A stretch of DNA of 64,000 bases. Source: Listeria swaminathanii (GTDB taxonomy: Bacteria > Bacillota > Bacilli > Lactobacillales > Listeriaceae). The DNA is taken from contig NZ_JAATOD010000001.1 in NCBI RefSeq assembly GCF_014229645.1, positions 1,240,001-1,304,000 of the forward strand, given 5' to 3'. The notes under the pieces are model-generated. The model was given only the letters and a program-made list of their open reading frames with translations, made no database searches and was not told the origin of the DNA. Positions 30,815 through 40,673 of the stretch are shown one piece after another (position 1 is the stretch's first letter; each line of letters starts with the position of its first letter). Both the position numbers and the translations under genes were made by a program.

Positions 30815-31489
30815 TTAAAAATAACCTTTTTCTTTTAAACTAATGTACTTATTCTTACCAATGATAATATGGTCTAACAGCGTGATTCCAACAATATTTC
30901 CTGCTTCAGCTAATCTTTTGGTTACTAGTAAGTCTTCGCTTGAAGGCGCTGGATCACCAGATGGATGGTTGTGAAAACACATAATAGATGCAGACGATTT
31001 TCTTAGTGCTAATCTAAAAACTTCTCTTGGATGAACGATAGACGCATTCAGTCCGCCAACAAAGATTGTTTGGCGATAAATCACTTGATTTTTTGTGTTT
31101 AAAAAGAGGCAGTGGAAATGTTCTTGAAAGAGAAACGCTAACTCAGGCATTACCAATTTAACAGCATCTTCTGGGCATCTGACGACAATCTCCTCTTGCT
31201 CTGTTACTAAGCTTATACGCCTGCCAAGTTCAACTGCTGCCATAATTTTAGAAGCTTTAGCTATTCCGATACCATTAACTAATTGAAATTCTTCAATGGA
31301 AGCATATTGCATCTCTGCCACATTTTTGAATTTCATAATAATTCGATTTGCTATTGTTAAAACAGACTCATTCTTTGTTCCAGTTTCAATGATCAAAGCT
31401 ACTAACTCCGAAGATGATAGACTCTCTATCCCATAGTTTTGTAATTTTTCACGTGGTTTTTCATTTTCTAGAACTTCATTTATCAGCAT
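30815..31489 (-). CDS. radC: RadC/JAB-domain protein
   Basis: A 224-residue protein with an N-terminal helix-hairpin-helix region ([20 protein letters not shown]) and a C-terminal MPN/JAMM-like domain carrying [14 protein letters not shown]. That motif supplies the zinc ligands in this family. It is historically called a DNA repair protein, though its real activity is unresolved. Position between comC and mreB is the same as in Bacillus, where maf lies between and is absent here. It starts 11 bases after comC, so the two are probably co-transcribed. Confidence 0.93.
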   Translation of the reverse strand: MLINEVLENEKPREKLQNYGIESLSSSELVALIIETGTKNESVLTIANRIIMKFKNVAEMQYASIEEFQLVNGIGIAKASKIMAAVELGRRISLVTEQEEIVVRCPEDAVKLVMPELAFLFQEHFHCLFLNTKNQVIYRQTIFVGGLNASIVHPREVFRLALRKSSASIMCFHNHPSGDPAPSSEDLLVTKRLAEAGNIVGITLLDHIIIGKNKYISLKEKGYF

Positions 31490-31500
31490 AAAAACAGCTC

Positions 31501-32211
31501 CTATTTTATCAAAATACTAACTAGCAGGAAGGAAGCATAAATATATGGCACAAATGGAACTTGCTTATTTTTCTTCACTTTTTTAAATAGTAATGCAGTT
31601 AATAATATAATCGTTCCTAGAATAATCGCTAGAAAAAAGATGTAATAACCCATTTTAAAACCTAAGAAAGTACTTAAAATAATAAGTATTTTAATATCCC
31701 CTAACCCAATTCCTTTTCTAAATATACTAAAGAAAAGCAAGTAAAAAAGGCCACTCATAACACCTGAATAAATTAAATCGAGCCAAGGTTGATTAAAAAG
31801 AATAAAGAAAAGAAACAGCATACATACAAATAAAGATAGGACAGCATTAGGAACGTACAAATAAAAAATATCCGTAATAAAGAAAAAGGCTAAAAAATAA
31901 TAAATGATGCAGTATACAAAAAACGGATATGAAAAAGAAAATTGAATGTATATAAGGAGTGTATACATTGGTGTTATTAATTCCATCAAAAAGTAAATTA
32001 AAGGAATAGGTCTACCGCAACATTTAGACTTCCCTTTTAAAAATAAAAATGAACAAATTGGAATAATATGATAGAAAGCTAGTGGTTTTTGGCAATAATT
32101 GCACTCCGAAAAGCGGAATAAAAAAGATTTTCTTATTGGGAAACATTCTCCTGCCACTTGAACAAAAGACATAAAAATCGTGCTATAAATTGCTAATAAA
32201 AAATAAAGCAT
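31501..32211 (-). CDS. comC: Type 4 prepilin-like leader peptidase ComC
   Basis: A 236-residue polytopic membrane protease (A24 family) that cleaves and can methylate competence pseudopilins such as ComGC. The catalytic aspartates are in [13 protein letters not shown] and the GxGD motif [10 protein letters not shown]. The cytoplasmic N-terminal loop has C37-x2-C40 but ends KSKCCG (C64, C65) where the family usually has a second C-x2-C. ATG 32211 has TAGGAGGTGG upstream. Listeria carries com genes although natural transformation is rarely shown. Upstream AT-boxes suggest ComK control. Confidence 0.92.
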   Translation of the reverse strand: MLYFLLAIYSTIFMSFVQVAGECFPIRKSFLFRFSECNYCQKPLAFYHIIPICSFLFLKGKSKCCGRPIPLIYFLMELITPMYTLLIYIQFSFSYPFFVYCIIYYFLAFFFITDIFYLYVPNAVLSLFVCMLFLFFILFNQPWLDLIYSGVMSGLFYLLFFSIFRKGIGLGDIKILIILSTFLGFKMGYYIFFLAIILGTIILLTALLFKKVKKNKQVPFVPYIYASFLLVSILIK

Positions 32212-32248
32212 CTGCCACCTCCTAGTTGTTACAAACAGAATAGCAAAG

Positions 32249-32283
32249 ATAATTTATTTTTGCACATAGGTAAAATTGCTTTT
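32249..32283 (-). promoter_or_regulatory. Putative ComK box upstream of comC
   Basis: Two AT-boxes on the minus strand resemble AAAA-N5-TTTT: GAAAAGCAATTTT (about 32272-32284) and AAAAATAAATTAT (32249-32261), each with one mismatch, separated by about 10 bases. A TATTCT -10 with TGC extension lies just downstream, near 32237-32242. Inferred from the B. subtilis K-box model; the spacing is not one of the usual 8, 18 or 31. Confidence 0.4.
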
Positions 32284-32299
32284 CCGGCCCCAATATATA

Positions 32300-32342
32300 G
32301 CAAAAACACCTATTTTCCACTAAGAAAAAAAGGTGTTTTTGC
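32300..32342. terminator. Terminator-like inverted repeat after folC
   Basis: Perfect 12-bp arms GCAAAAACACCT (32300-32311) and AGGTGTTTTTGC (32331-32342). Read on the minus strand the stem core ACACC/GGTGT is followed by TTTTT, so it can end folC transcription about 80 bases past its stop. It reads equally on the plus strand. Confidence 0.65.
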
Positions 32343-32423
32343 ATGCTTCTACCCTATGAAAATGCTTTTTTAGGTATTTGTCATTTTTTATTTTCCACAG
32401 TATACTCGCTTTATTCCAAAAGC

Positions 32424-33713
32424 TTAGCGGAAGATCGATAACAAATATTTTCGGACTTCTGAAATAAAATAAAGGGATCCAGTAATAAAGTATTTAGTAT
32501 CATTTTTAGTTTTATAAATGTCATTTAACGCTTGTTGCCAATCTGAATTTATTGAAACGCCTTCACTTTTCCCGATTCGGATTACTTCTTCCGCTGTCAT
32601 AGCTCTAGGATAATCAAAGGTGGTCAATAGTATTTCCGAATTTGGAATTGCTTTTAATGTCATTAGCATTTCTTGATAATTTTTATCTGCTAAAATACTA
32701 ACAATTATTTTTTTAGGCCCCGGATACATTTCGATTGATTGAGCGAACGTTTGAACGCCTTCTGGATTATGCGCCCCATCTAGCATGATAAATGGATCTG
32801 ATGTAATCTTTTCCATTCTTCCTGGCCAAAACGCTTTTTCCAAACCTTTTCTAATTGCCGGCACTTCAATTTCAAAAGAAGAAAAGGTATTTAAGTACTG
32901 TAACACTTTTATTGCCACGGCAGCATTGTTTAATTGATGAAGACCTTGTAAGCCAAGGAAAAGGTTTCTTATTTCTTCTCCATAAATGGTTTTGTAGATA
33001 ATGTCTCCATTGTCATCATGTATAGAAAACGAGTTATTTAATTGAGCGATACTGGAATCGTTATTCGTTGCAATCTTTTCTATTACTTCTTGGGCTTCTT
33101 TTTGAATAACTCCAGAAACAACAGGTATTCCTGGTTTGATTATTCCAGCTTTTTCACTCGCAATTTGCTCGATTGTATCTCCAAGGAATTCCATATGGTC
33201 CATGCCAATTGTTGTAATTACAGAAACTAACGGTATTAGAATATTCGTGGAATCTAGTCTTCCTCCAAGCCCGACTTCAATAATACCAATATCAATGGAT
33301 TCGTATTCAGCGAAACATAAAAACATCATAGCTGTAATAATTTCAAATTCTGATGGTGGTCCATAAACAGTTGCTTCAAGTTCTTCTGCAATAGGTTTAA
33401 TCCGGTTAGCTAAAGCAACAATCATGTCATTACTAATTGGTTCACCATTAATACTAATTCGTTCATTAAAAATCTCAATATAAGGTGAAGTGAAGGTTCC
33501 TGTTTTATACCCTGCTTCTTCTAAAACATTTCTAGTAAAGGTGAGCGTTGATCCTTTGCCATTTGTTCCAGCAATATGTACCCATTTATTCGCTTTTTCT
33601 GGATGATTTAATTTGTCCATCATATACTCCATCCGCGCTAACCCAGGTTTTATTCCTAAACGAAGTGTTCCATGAATCCAATCTAGTGCTTCTTCATATG
33701 AATTTAATGTCAT
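32424..33713 (-). CDS. folC: Folylpolyglutamate synthase / dihydrofolate synthase
   Basis: A 429-residue Mur-ligase-family enzyme that adds glutamate to dihydropteroate and folates. The P-loop is HIAGTNGKGSTLTF. Other family marks are GLGGRLDSTN and the late LDGAHNPEG. ATG at 33713 has AAGGTGG upstream. It follows valS by 61 bases, with a stable hairpin in the gap. The valS-folC order is also the Bacillus order. Confidence 0.96.
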   Translation of the reverse strand: MTLNSYEEALDWIHGTLRLGIKPGLARMEYMMDKLNHPEKANKWVHIAGTNGKGSTLTFTRNVLEEAGYKTGTFTSPYIEIFNERISINGEPISNDMIVALANRIKPIAEELEATVYGPPSEFEIITAMMFLCFAEYESIDIGIIEVGLGGRLDSTNILIPLVSVITTIGMDHMEFLGDTIEQIASEKAGIIKPGIPVVSGVIQKEAQEVIEKIATNNDSSIAQLNNSFSIHDDNGDIIYKTIYGEEIRNLFLGLQGLHQLNNAAVAIKVLQYLNTFSSFEIEVPAIRKGLEKAFWPGRMEKITSDPFIMLDGAHNPEGVQTFAQSIEMYPGPKKIIVSILADKNYQEMLMTLKAIPNSEILLTTFDYPRAMTAEEVIRIGKSEGVSINSDWQQALNDIYKTKNDTKYFITGSLYFISEVRKYLLSIFR

Positions 33714-33730
33714 TATTTAAACCACCTTAA

Positions 33731-33768
33731 AACTGACCTTACCACTCGGTTGGATGATAAGGTCAGTT
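33731..33768 (-). terminator. Hairpin between valS and folC
   Basis: A perfect 11-bp stem AACTGACCTTA / TAAGGTCAGTT lies 6 bases past valS, followed only by TTAAGG. The T run is short. The folC binding site starts within about 5 bases of the stem, so it may be a partial terminator or processing signal rather than an operon end. Confidence 0.6.
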
Positions 33769-33774
33769 CATTTA

Positions 33775-36426
33775 TTATACTTCTTTTAATGTTTCAATTC
33801 TTTCTAGAACAGAGGCTTTTTTCTCTAGATAATCTTTTTCTTTCAAGCGTTCTTCGGCTACTACATTTTCAGGCGCTTTGCTAATGAATCGCTCATTATT
33901 TAATTTCCCTTGTACTCTCGCTACTTCTTTATTCCATTTTTCTAGTTCTTTTTCAAGACGAGCAATTTCTACTTTTAAATCAATTAATGCTTCTAAAGGA
34001 ATGAAAATTTCCGCTCCAGAAACAACAGCAGTCATGGCAGTCTTAGATGGTTCAACATCAAATGAAATAGTAACTTTTTCTGGATTACAGAAACGATCAA
34101 TATATGAAATATTTTGTTCTAAAATTTCTCTGTAGGTATCATCTTTCGGTTTAATCTCAAGAACGATTTGCTTGCTAAGAGGTGTATTTACTTCTGCTCG
34201 GATGTTTCGAACAGCGCGAATCACCTCAACTAGCGTGCCCATAGCCATAGAAGATTTAGTATCCATTTGTTCCTCATTCACTTTTGGCCATTCCGCAATC
34301 GTAATAGATTCCCCTTCGTGAGGTAAGTTTTGCCAAATTTCTTCTGTTACAAATGGCATAAATGGGTGAAGTAAACGCATAGTCGCATTCAAAGTATATG
34401 CAAGTACGGATCTTGTTGTTTGTTTAGCAACCTCATCCTCACCGTAAAGAGGAATTTTAGCAATTTCGATATACCAATCACAGAAATCATCCCAAATAAA
34501 GTTATATAACGTTCTTCCAACTTCACCAAATTCATATTTCTCACCTAAGGAGGTAACAGCTTGAATTGTTTCGTTAAGTCTAGTCAAAATCCATTTATCA
34601 CTAACTTCCGTCACATTAGACAAATCAATTTCATCATATTTCATCCCATCTAAGTTCATTAATACAAAACGAGATGCATTCCAAATTTTATTAATAAAGT
34701 TCCATGTGGACTCTACTTTTTCATAGCTGAATTTTAAATCTTGACCAGGTGATGAACCAGTTGCAAGTGTATAACGAAGCGAATCCGCGCCATATTTGTC
34801 AATAACTTCAATAGGATCCACACCATTACCAAGTGATTTAGACATTTTACGTCCTTCAGAATCACGCACTAAACCATGTATCAGTGTATCTTTGAATGGT
34901 CTTTCACCAGTAAATTCTACAGATTGGAAAATCATTCTTGATACCCAGAAAAAGATAATATCATAGCCAGTTACTAAAGTATTTGTCGGGAAGAAATGTT
35001 TGAAATCTGGATTCTCAGTATCCGGCCAACCCATTGTTGAAAATGGCCATAATGCTGAACTAAACCATGTATCAAGCACATCTTCATCTTGCTCCCATTC
35101 AGTTAGATTTTCAGGTTCTTTTTCTCCAACATAAATTTCACCAGTTTCTTTATGGTACCAAGCTGGGATTCTATGTCCCCACCACAGTTGGCGAGAAATA
35201 CACCAATCATGAATATTGTCCATCCATGTTTCATATGTTTTTTCAAATCTAGCTGGTACAAAATTAACTTTGTCTTCCGTTTTTTGGAGAGCTAATGCTT
35301 CTGCTGCAAGAGGCTCCATTTTTACAAACCATTGTAGAGAAAGATATGGTTCTACTACAGCTCCAGTTCTTTCTGAGTGACCTACTGAATGCAGATGCGG
35401 TTCTTGTTTGATAAATAGACCTAAATCTTTGAAGTCTTGAATAATTTCTTTTCTAGCTACAAAGCGATCTAACCCATCATATTTCCCAGCATTTTCATTC
35501 ATCGTTCCATTTTCATGCATAACTATAATTCTTGGTAAATCATGACGATTACCTACTTCAAAGTCATTCGGATCATGTGCAGGTGTGATTTTTACTGCGC
35601 CAGAACCGAACTCTCTTTCAACGTATTCATCAGCTACGATTGGGATTTCTCTATTTAAAATCGGCAGCATAATTGTTTTACCAATTAAGTGTTGATATCT
35701 TTCATCTTTAGGATGAACTGCAACAGCTGTATCACCAGGAATAGTTTCTGGACGAGTTGTCGCTACTTCTAAATAGCCAGAACCATCAGTAAGAGGATAT
35801 TTCAAATGATAGAAACTTCCCTCAATATCTTTATGAATAACTTCAATATCGGATAATGCCGTTTTCGCTTCTGGATCCCAGTTTATTATATATTGGCCAC
35901 GATAAATAAGTCCTTTGTTATATAGTGTAACAAATACTTTTTTAACTGCGTCGGATAAGCCATCATCAAGGGTGAAACGTTCTCTTGAATAATCTAAACC
36001 AAGACCTAATTTTTCCCATTGTTCACGAATAAAATCAGCGTATTCTTCTTTCCATTCCCATGTTTTGTCAACAAAGTTTTCACGGCCTAGGTCATAGCGA
36101 GAAATATTAGCTTCTTTTAGTTTCGCTTCTACTTTCGCTTGAGTCGCAATACCTGCATGGTCCATACCCGGTAAGTATAATGTGTCAAAACCTTGCATTC
36201 TTTTCATCCGAGTAATGATATCTTGTAATGTAGTATCCCATGCATGCCCTAAATGTAACTTTCCTGTTACGTTTGGTGGTGGGATAACGATGCTATACGG
36301 TTCTTTATCAGTATTTCCTTCTGCTTTGAAGAATTCTTTTTCTAGCCACCATTTATATTTGCCAGCTTCTACGTTACTTGGCTCATATTTTGTAGGCATA
36401 TTTATTTCATTTTGTTCTTTTGTCAT
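33775..36426 (-). CDS. valS: Valyl-tRNA synthetase
   Basis: An 883-residue class I synthetase. The HIGH motif is in [14 protein letters not shown], the editing (CP1) domain includes [16 protein letters not shown], and the KMSKS motif is [11 protein letters not shown]. The C-terminal coiled-coil tRNA-binding arm (about 815-880, [19 protein letters not shown]) is intact. I chose ATG at 36426 ([10 protein letters not shown]), preceded by AAAAGGAGGAAG; the frame extends 8 codons further without a binding site. It is controlled by the T-box immediately upstream. Confidence 0.97.
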   Translation of the reverse strand: MTKEQNEINMPTKYEPSNVEAGKYKWWLEKEFFKAEGNTDKEPYSIVIPPPNVTGKLHLGHAWDTTLQDIITRMKRMQGFDTLYLPGMDHAGIATQAKVEAKLKEANISRYDLGRENFVDKTWEWKEEYADFIREQWEKLGLGLDYSRERFTLDDGLSDAVKKVFVTLYNKGLIYRGQYIINWDPEAKTALSDIEVIHKDIEGSFYHLKYPLTDGSGYLEVATTRPETIPGDTAVAVHPKDERYQHLIGKTIMLPILNREIPIVADEYVEREFGSGAVKITPAHDPNDFEVGNRHDLPRIIVMHENGTMNENAGKYDGLDRFVARKEIIQDFKDLGLFIKQEPHLHSVGHSERTGAVVEPYLSLQWFVKMEPLAAEALALQKTEDKVNFVPARFEKTYETWMDNIHDWCISRQLWWGHRIPAWYHKETGEIYVGEKEPENLTEWEQDEDVLDTWFSSALWPFSTMGWPDTENPDFKHFFPTNTLVTGYDIIFFWVSRMIFQSVEFTGERPFKDTLIHGLVRDSEGRKMSKSLGNGVDPIEVIDKYGADSLRYTLATGSSPGQDLKFSYEKVESTWNFINKIWNASRFVLMNLDGMKYDEIDLSNVTEVSDKWILTRLNETIQAVTSLGEKYEFGEVGRTLYNFIWDDFCDWYIEIAKIPLYGEDEVAKQTTRSVLAYTLNATMRLLHPFMPFVTEEIWQNLPHEGESITIAEWPKVNEEQMDTKSSMAMGTLVEVIRAVRNIRAEVNTPLSKQIVLEIKPKDDTYREILEQNISYIDRFCNPEKVTISFDVEPSKTAMTAVVSGAEIFIPLEALIDLKVEIARLEKELEKWNKEVARVQGKLNNERFISKAPENVVAEERLKEKDYLEKKASVLERIETLKEV

Positions 36427-36454
36427 AACGCTTCCTCCTTTTTTAAGCAAAATA

Positions 36455-36695
36455 AAAAACTCTTCTCATCCTAATAAAAGGACGAAAAGAGTATTATTCG
36501 CGGTACCACCTTTTTACCTACAAAAAAAGTGTAGGCACTTCGTTAGGTTAACGATAGAGAAAATCTACCGGTTATTCCCTACTATGAGTTCAGGAATACT
36601 GCTCCAAGGCTACCTTCAGACATTATTTTTGAAAGCTTACACCAACCGCTTTCTCTCTTTTGAAAAATAAGTGTCTTACTCTTCCTCTTCATCAC
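36455..36695 (-). promoter_or_regulatory. T-box leader of valS
   Basis: The T-box AGGTGGTACCGCG (36500-36512 on the minus strand) precedes a terminator at 36459-36492 (14-bp stem with two G-T pairs, then TTTTTT). About 180 bases of folded leader lie upstream. Together with the valS promoter this fills the gene-free stretch 36427-36748. Read-through is expected when tRNA-Val is uncharged. The specifier codon was not resolved. Confidence 0.92.
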
Positions 36696-36700
36696 ATTTG

Positions 36701-36729
36701 ATTCTATATACTAGAAATAATTTTAACAA
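36701..36729 (-). promoter_or_regulatory. Promoter of valS
   Basis: -35 TTGTTA (36724-36729) and -10 TAGAAT (36701-36706), spacer 17. It is flanked by a short inverted repeat CTAGAAA ... TTTCTAG (36711-36717 and 36733-36739). It begins 19 bases after hemL with no clear hemL terminator. Confidence 0.7.
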
Positions 36730-36748
36730 AACTTTCTAGATTCGTCAA

Positions 36749-38038
36749 TTAGCCGCGAAGTATTTTACAAGTAGTATCAAACGCTTCTAACGTTTTATCA
36801 ATATCCTGCTCGGTGTGCATGGTAGAAATGAATACACCCTCAAACTGAGACGGTGGCAAGAAAATACCTTGAGCAAGCATTTCGCGATAATAGTTTCGGA
36901 AAAATTCTAAATTACTTGTTTTCGCAGTATCAAAATTAATAACTTTTTGGTCGGTGAAAAAGAATCCAAACATCGAACCAGCTTTATTAATAGAAAGCGG
37001 CACTTCACGTCTAGTAGAAATTTCAGTTAAGCCTTCTTCCATTCGTTTAATTAAAGAACGGAAAATGTCATAGTGTTGCGGTGTCAATTGGCGAACCGTT
37101 TCAAAACCAGCATTCATCGCTAATGGATTGCCTGATAAAGTTCCCGCTTGATAAATGGAACCCGCCGGAGCAATTTGTTCCATAATCTCTTTTTTACCAC
37201 CGTAGGCACCAACTGGCAAGCCTCCGCCAATTACTTTACCTAGACAAGTAATATCAGGTGTAACCACATAATAACCTTGTGCTGAATAATAATCTACCCG
37301 GAAACCGGTCATCACTTCGTCAAAGATAAGTAAAGAATCATATTTAGTTGTTAGTTCTCTAAGGCCTTCTAAAAATCCTTCAATCGGAGGAACGACGCCC
37401 ATGTTACCAGCAACAGGCTCAACAATTACGGCAGCTATTTCTTCCCCATATTTTTCAAAAGCTAGTTTTGCACCTTCAATATCGTTATATGGCACTGTGA
37501 TTGTATCGGCAGCAAGTCCTTTTGTAACTCCTGGAGAATCAGGTAAGCCTAAAGTCGCGACACCTGAACCAGCTTTAATTAATAAGGAGTCTCCGTGACC
37601 ATGGTAACTTCCTTCAAATTTCAAGATTTTCTCTCTCTTAGTATAGCCGCGAGCTAAACGTATTGCGCTCATTGTCGCTTCTGTTCCTGAAGAAACCATA
37701 CGGACAATCTCAATGGATGGCACGCGTTCGATTACTAATTTGGCTAATTCTGTTTCAATTTCTGTAGGTGTTCCAAAGCTTGTTCCTTTCATTGCAGCAT
37801 TTGTAATTGCACTTACAACAGAAGGGTTACAATGGCCCAAAATTAGTGGCCCCCAAGATAGTACGTAATCAATATATTCATTTCCATCAACATCAGTAAT
37901 GTATGCGCCTTTCCCGTGGTCCATAAAAACCGGTGAGGCATCTACAGAATTGAATGCTCGAACGGGACTATTTACACCGCCAGGCAAGACTTTCTTTGCT
38001 TCTTTAAAAGCTTTTTCAGAATTTGAATAGTTTCGCAA
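36749..38038 (-). CDS. hemL: Glutamate-1-semialdehyde 2,1-aminomutase
   Basis: A 429-residue PLP enzyme that converts glutamate-1-semialdehyde to 5-aminolevulinate, the second step of the C5 haem pathway. It has the [16 protein letters not shown] segment, [11 protein letters not shown], and the PLP lysine in [16 protein letters not shown]. It is the last gene of hemA-C-D-B-L, 12 bases after hemB. Spacing to valS is filled by the T-box leader. Confidence 0.97.
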   Translation of the reverse strand: MRNYSNSEKAFKEAKKVLPGGVNSPVRAFNSVDASPVFMDHGKGAYITDVDGNEYIDYVLSWGPLILGHCNPSVVSAITNAAMKGTSFGTPTEIETELAKLVIERVPSIEIVRMVSSGTEATMSAIRLARGYTKREKILKFEGSYHGHGDSLLIKAGSGVATLGLPDSPGVTKGLAADTITVPYNDIEGAKLAFEKYGEEIAAVIVEPVAGNMGVVPPIEGFLEGLRELTTKYDSLLIFDEVMTGFRVDYYSAQGYYVVTPDITCLGKVIGGGLPVGAYGGKKEIMEQIAPAGSIYQAGTLSGNPLAMNAGFETVRQLTPQHYDIFRSLIKRMEEGLTEISTRREVPLSINKAGSMFGFFFTDQKVINFDTAKTSNLEFFRNYYREMLAQGIFLPPSQFEGVFISTMHTEQDIDKTLEAFDTTCKILRG

Positions 38039-38050
38039 ATCTCCTACCTC

Positions 38051-39025
38051 CTATTTATTTAAGTATTTAGATACATCTTTTGCAAAATAAGTAATGATAA
38101 GTGTTGCCCCTGCTCGTTTCATACTTGTTAGCATTTCTAAAACAATTTTTTCTTCATCAATCCAACCATTTTGCGCTGCTGCTTTTACCATTGCATATTC
38201 GCCGCTGACATTGTAAGCAACTACTGGCAAATTCGTATTATTTTTAACGTCTCGCATAATATCTAAATAAGATAAAGATGGTTTCACAATGAGAAAGTCT
38301 GCGCCCTCTTGTTCATCAGACAATGCTTCCCGCAGTGCTTCTTCTCGGTTAGCTGGATCCATTTGATAAGATTTTCTATCACCAAATTGCGGTGCGCTTC
38401 CGGCAGCATCGCGGAAAGGTCCGTAAAAAGCTGATGCATATTTAACTGCGTATGACATAATCGGAATATCGTAAAAGCCAGCTTCATCTAGCCCTTCGCG
38501 AATTACTTGAACAAAACCATCCATCATATTGGAAGGAGCAATGATATCTGCCCCTGCAGTAGCTTGGCTGACAGCTGTTTGTTTCAATAATTCAAGTGAT
38601 TCATCATTTAGAATTTCGCCGTTTTCAATTACACCACAGTGACCATGGTCTGTAAATTCACATAGGCAAGTGTCTGCTACAACAATTATTTCAGGAAAAT
38701 TATTTTTTATCAGTCTTGTTGCTTCTTGGATAATCCCATGATCATGATAAGCCTGTGTTCCAACAGCATCTTTTTCTGCAGGTATTCCAAATAAAATAAC
38801 TGCTTTAATGCCAAGGCTTTGCACCGTGCGCATTTCTTCTTCTAATTCATGCAAAGGAAATTGGAAAACACCTGGCATGGAGATTACTTCTGTTTTGGGC
38901 TCTGTACCATCTTTGACAAAAATTGGATAGATTAAATCATCTGTATGTAAGACTGTTTCTCTCACTAAATCACGCATTGTTTTGGTTTTTCTTAGACGAC
39001 GATGTCTATCAAATTGATTTTTCAT
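38051..39025 (-). CDS. hemB: Delta-aminolevulinic acid dehydratase (porphobilinogen synthase)
   Basis: A 324-residue TIM-barrel enzyme that condenses two 5-aminolevulinates to porphobilinogen. Both active-site lysines are present ([14 protein letters not shown] and [11 protein letters not shown]). The metal site [14 protein letters not shown] carries three cysteines, which suggests a zinc-type enzyme. Its start overlaps the hemD stop by 4 bases (ATGA type). Confidence 0.97.
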   Translation of the reverse strand: MKNQFDRHRRLRKTKTMRDLVRETVLHTDDLIYPIFVKDGTEPKTEVISMPGVFQFPLHELEEEMRTVQSLGIKAVILFGIPAEKDAVGTQAYHDHGIIQEATRLIKNNFPEIIVVADTCLCEFTDHGHCGVIENGEILNDESLELLKQTAVSQATAGADIIAPSNMMDGFVQVIREGLDEAGFYDIPIMSYAVKYASAFYGPFRDAAGSAPQFGDRKSYQMDPANREEALREALSDEQEGADFLIVKPSLSYLDIMRDVKNNTNLPVVAYNVSGEYAMVKAAAQNGWIDEEKIVLEMLTSMKRAGATLIITYFAKDVSKYLNK

Positions 39026-39744
39026 TTTAATTCCTCCTGTATTATCAAATCAGCTAAGTGCTTCATGGTGAAGGTTTTGGGTTGATATGTCACTGCCCAT
39101 CTATCTGCTAAAATGGCTTTCGTTGTTACGCTTCCAATGGATGCAATGCGCCAATTTTCTTTTTGATTAGGAAATGATTTCGCAATCGAATAAAAATTTT
39201 TCCAAGCAGATGGGCTGGCAAAGATAAATATTTGTGTTTCATTTTGTTTTAACCAGTTGATTAACATTACTTTAGAATTTTCTGGAAAGCTAGTTTCATA
39301 TAGTTCAATTGGTAGAACTTGGTGTCCTTTTTTTATCAGTGTGTCTTCTATTATGGATCTGCTTAAATTGCTTTGCGGGAGTAAGATACTTGTTTGGCTC
39401 TCATTTTGACTTAACCATTCAGCTAAAAATACTTCCGATTGATAAACAGACGGAACAAAACTAGGATTATAACCATATTCTGCGAGCTTTTCTTTAGTTT
39501 TCTCTCCAATTACGGCAATGTTATAATTCGTTTTACTTTTCTGATTGGCGAAGAAATACTCCACCGCGTTGACGCTCGTTAGAAAAAGCCATTCTGCCGC
39601 TTGTTGCTCTCGGTTTAAACTGAATTTTTTTGGCTGTGTTTCAATCAACGGAATCGATTCAACTTCAAAACCATTTTGTGAAAAATAGGCTTGCCATGGT
39701 TTATTTTTGCTCGCTTCTCTTGTTAAAACAATTTTTTTAATCAT
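39022..39744 (-). CDS. hemD: Uroporphyrinogen-III synthase
   Basis: A 240-residue, poorly conserved enzyme that cyclises hydroxymethylbilane with D-ring inversion. It begins [13 protein letters not shown], and family-typical segments are [12 protein letters not shown] and [11 protein letters not shown]. Identity rests largely on position between hemC and hemB plus these motifs. It overlaps hemC and hemB by 4 bases each, indicating tight coupling. Confidence 0.93.
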   Translation of the reverse strand: MIKKIVLTREASKNKPWQAYFSQNGFEVESIPLIETQPKKFSLNREQQAAEWLFLTSVNAVEYFFANQKSKTNYNIAVIGEKTKEKLAEYGYNPSFVPSVYQSEVFLAEWLSQNESQTSILLPQSNLSRSIIEDTLIKKGHQVLPIELYETSFPENSKVMLINWLKQNETQIFIFASPSAWKNFYSIAKSFPNQKENWRIASIGSVTTKAILADRWAVTYQPKTFTMKHLADLIIQEELK

Positions 39745-40670
39745 GCGTTTCTCAGTTCTTTGATAATTGTATCTGCACCTTCGCTCAGCAAGACTTCTGC
39801 TACTTGATTTCCAATTTCACTTGGATTGGCACCTGTTTGTTCAGATTCAAGAATAATTGAACCGTCTGCATTACCAACTAAACCTTTAAAATGGATACTA
39901 TCGCTAGTTTTCGTAGCAAATCCAGCAATTGGAATTTCGCAACCACCATTTAATTTTTTTAAGAAAACGCGCTCTGCTTCTACACAAACGCCTGTTTCTT
40001 CGTGATGAATAGACGCAAGCATTTCGCGAATTTGTTGATCACTTTCACGACACTGGATAGCAAGAGCCCCCTGACCAACTGCTGGTAAGCATAGTTCTGG
40101 CGGGATATCTTCTAGTTTTAAAGTAGTGTTTTCTAGCCAGCCCATTCGAGCCAGTCCAGCTTTTGCTAAAATTATCGCATCAAAGTTTTCAGCGTGTAAT
40201 TTTTGCAGGCGTGTATCAATGTTGCCGCGAATTGGTTTAATCACAAAATCAGGACGATGCTTTAGAAGTTGCGCCGCACGACGAAGGCTACTTGTGCCAA
40301 TAACAGCACCTTTAGGCAACTCATCTATTGCACTCACCTCATTAAAAACGAAACAATCTAGCGGAGATTCACGTTTTGGAACCGCACCAATAACTAGCCC
40401 TTCTTTCAAACTAGAAGGGACATCTTTCATACTATGTACCGCGAAATCAATCACATTATCGCTCAAAGCTTGTTCGACCTCGGAAACAAATAGCCCTTTC
40501 CCGCCGACTTTGCTAAGCGTAACGTCTAAAATACGATCACCTTTTGTGACTATTTCTTTTATCTCGAAATCGAACTCAGGATAATTTTCTTTAAGTTTGT
40601 TAATCACCCAATTTGACTGTGTTAAAGCTAATTTACTACGTCTAGAACCAACAATTATTTTCCGTTTCAT
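39741..40670 (-). CDS. hemC: Porphobilinogen deaminase (hydroxymethylbilane synthase)
   Basis: A 309-residue enzyme that polymerises four porphobilinogens. It opens KIIVGSRRSKLALTQSNWV. It has the substrate-binding HSMKDVPSSL and the dipyrromethane-cofactor cysteine in LNGGCEIPIAGFA. It starts 3 bases after hemA. In B. subtilis hemX lies between hemA and hemC; here there is no space for it. Confidence 0.97.
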   Translation of the reverse strand: MKRKIIVGSRRSKLALTQSNWVINKLKENYPEFDFEIKEIVTKGDRILDVTLSKVGGKGLFVSEVEQALSDNVIDFAVHSMKDVPSSLKEGLVIGAVPKRESPLDCFVFNEVSAIDELPKGAVIGTSSLRRAAQLLKHRPDFVIKPIRGNIDTRLQKLHAENFDAIILAKAGLARMGWLENTTLKLEDIPPELCLPAVGQGALAIQCRESDQQIREMLASIHHEETGVCVEAERVFLKKLNGGCEIPIAGFATKTSDSIHFKGLVGNADGSIILESEQTGANPSEIGNQVAEVLLSEGADTIIKELRNA

Positions 40671-40673
40671 TCG

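Noticed and set aside
32222..32344. A 40-codon minus-strand frame upstream of comC, starting MQKHLFFLVENR, with its stop touching the comC binding site
   Set aside because: It has no proper ribosome binding site, runs straight through the folC terminator repeat and the AT-boxes, and has unnatural composition (many Cys, Tyr and Asn). Most likely chance.
36182..36670. A 162-codon plus-strand frame opposite the valS start and T-box
   Set aside because: It spans both coding and structured RNA sequence of the other strand and has no binding site; a shadow frame.
36711..36739. CTAGAAA ... TTTCTAG inverted repeat over the valS promoter as an operator
   Set aside because: The arms are only 7 bp of AT-rich sequence 15 bases apart, and T-box control already explains regulation. 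Too weak to claim.
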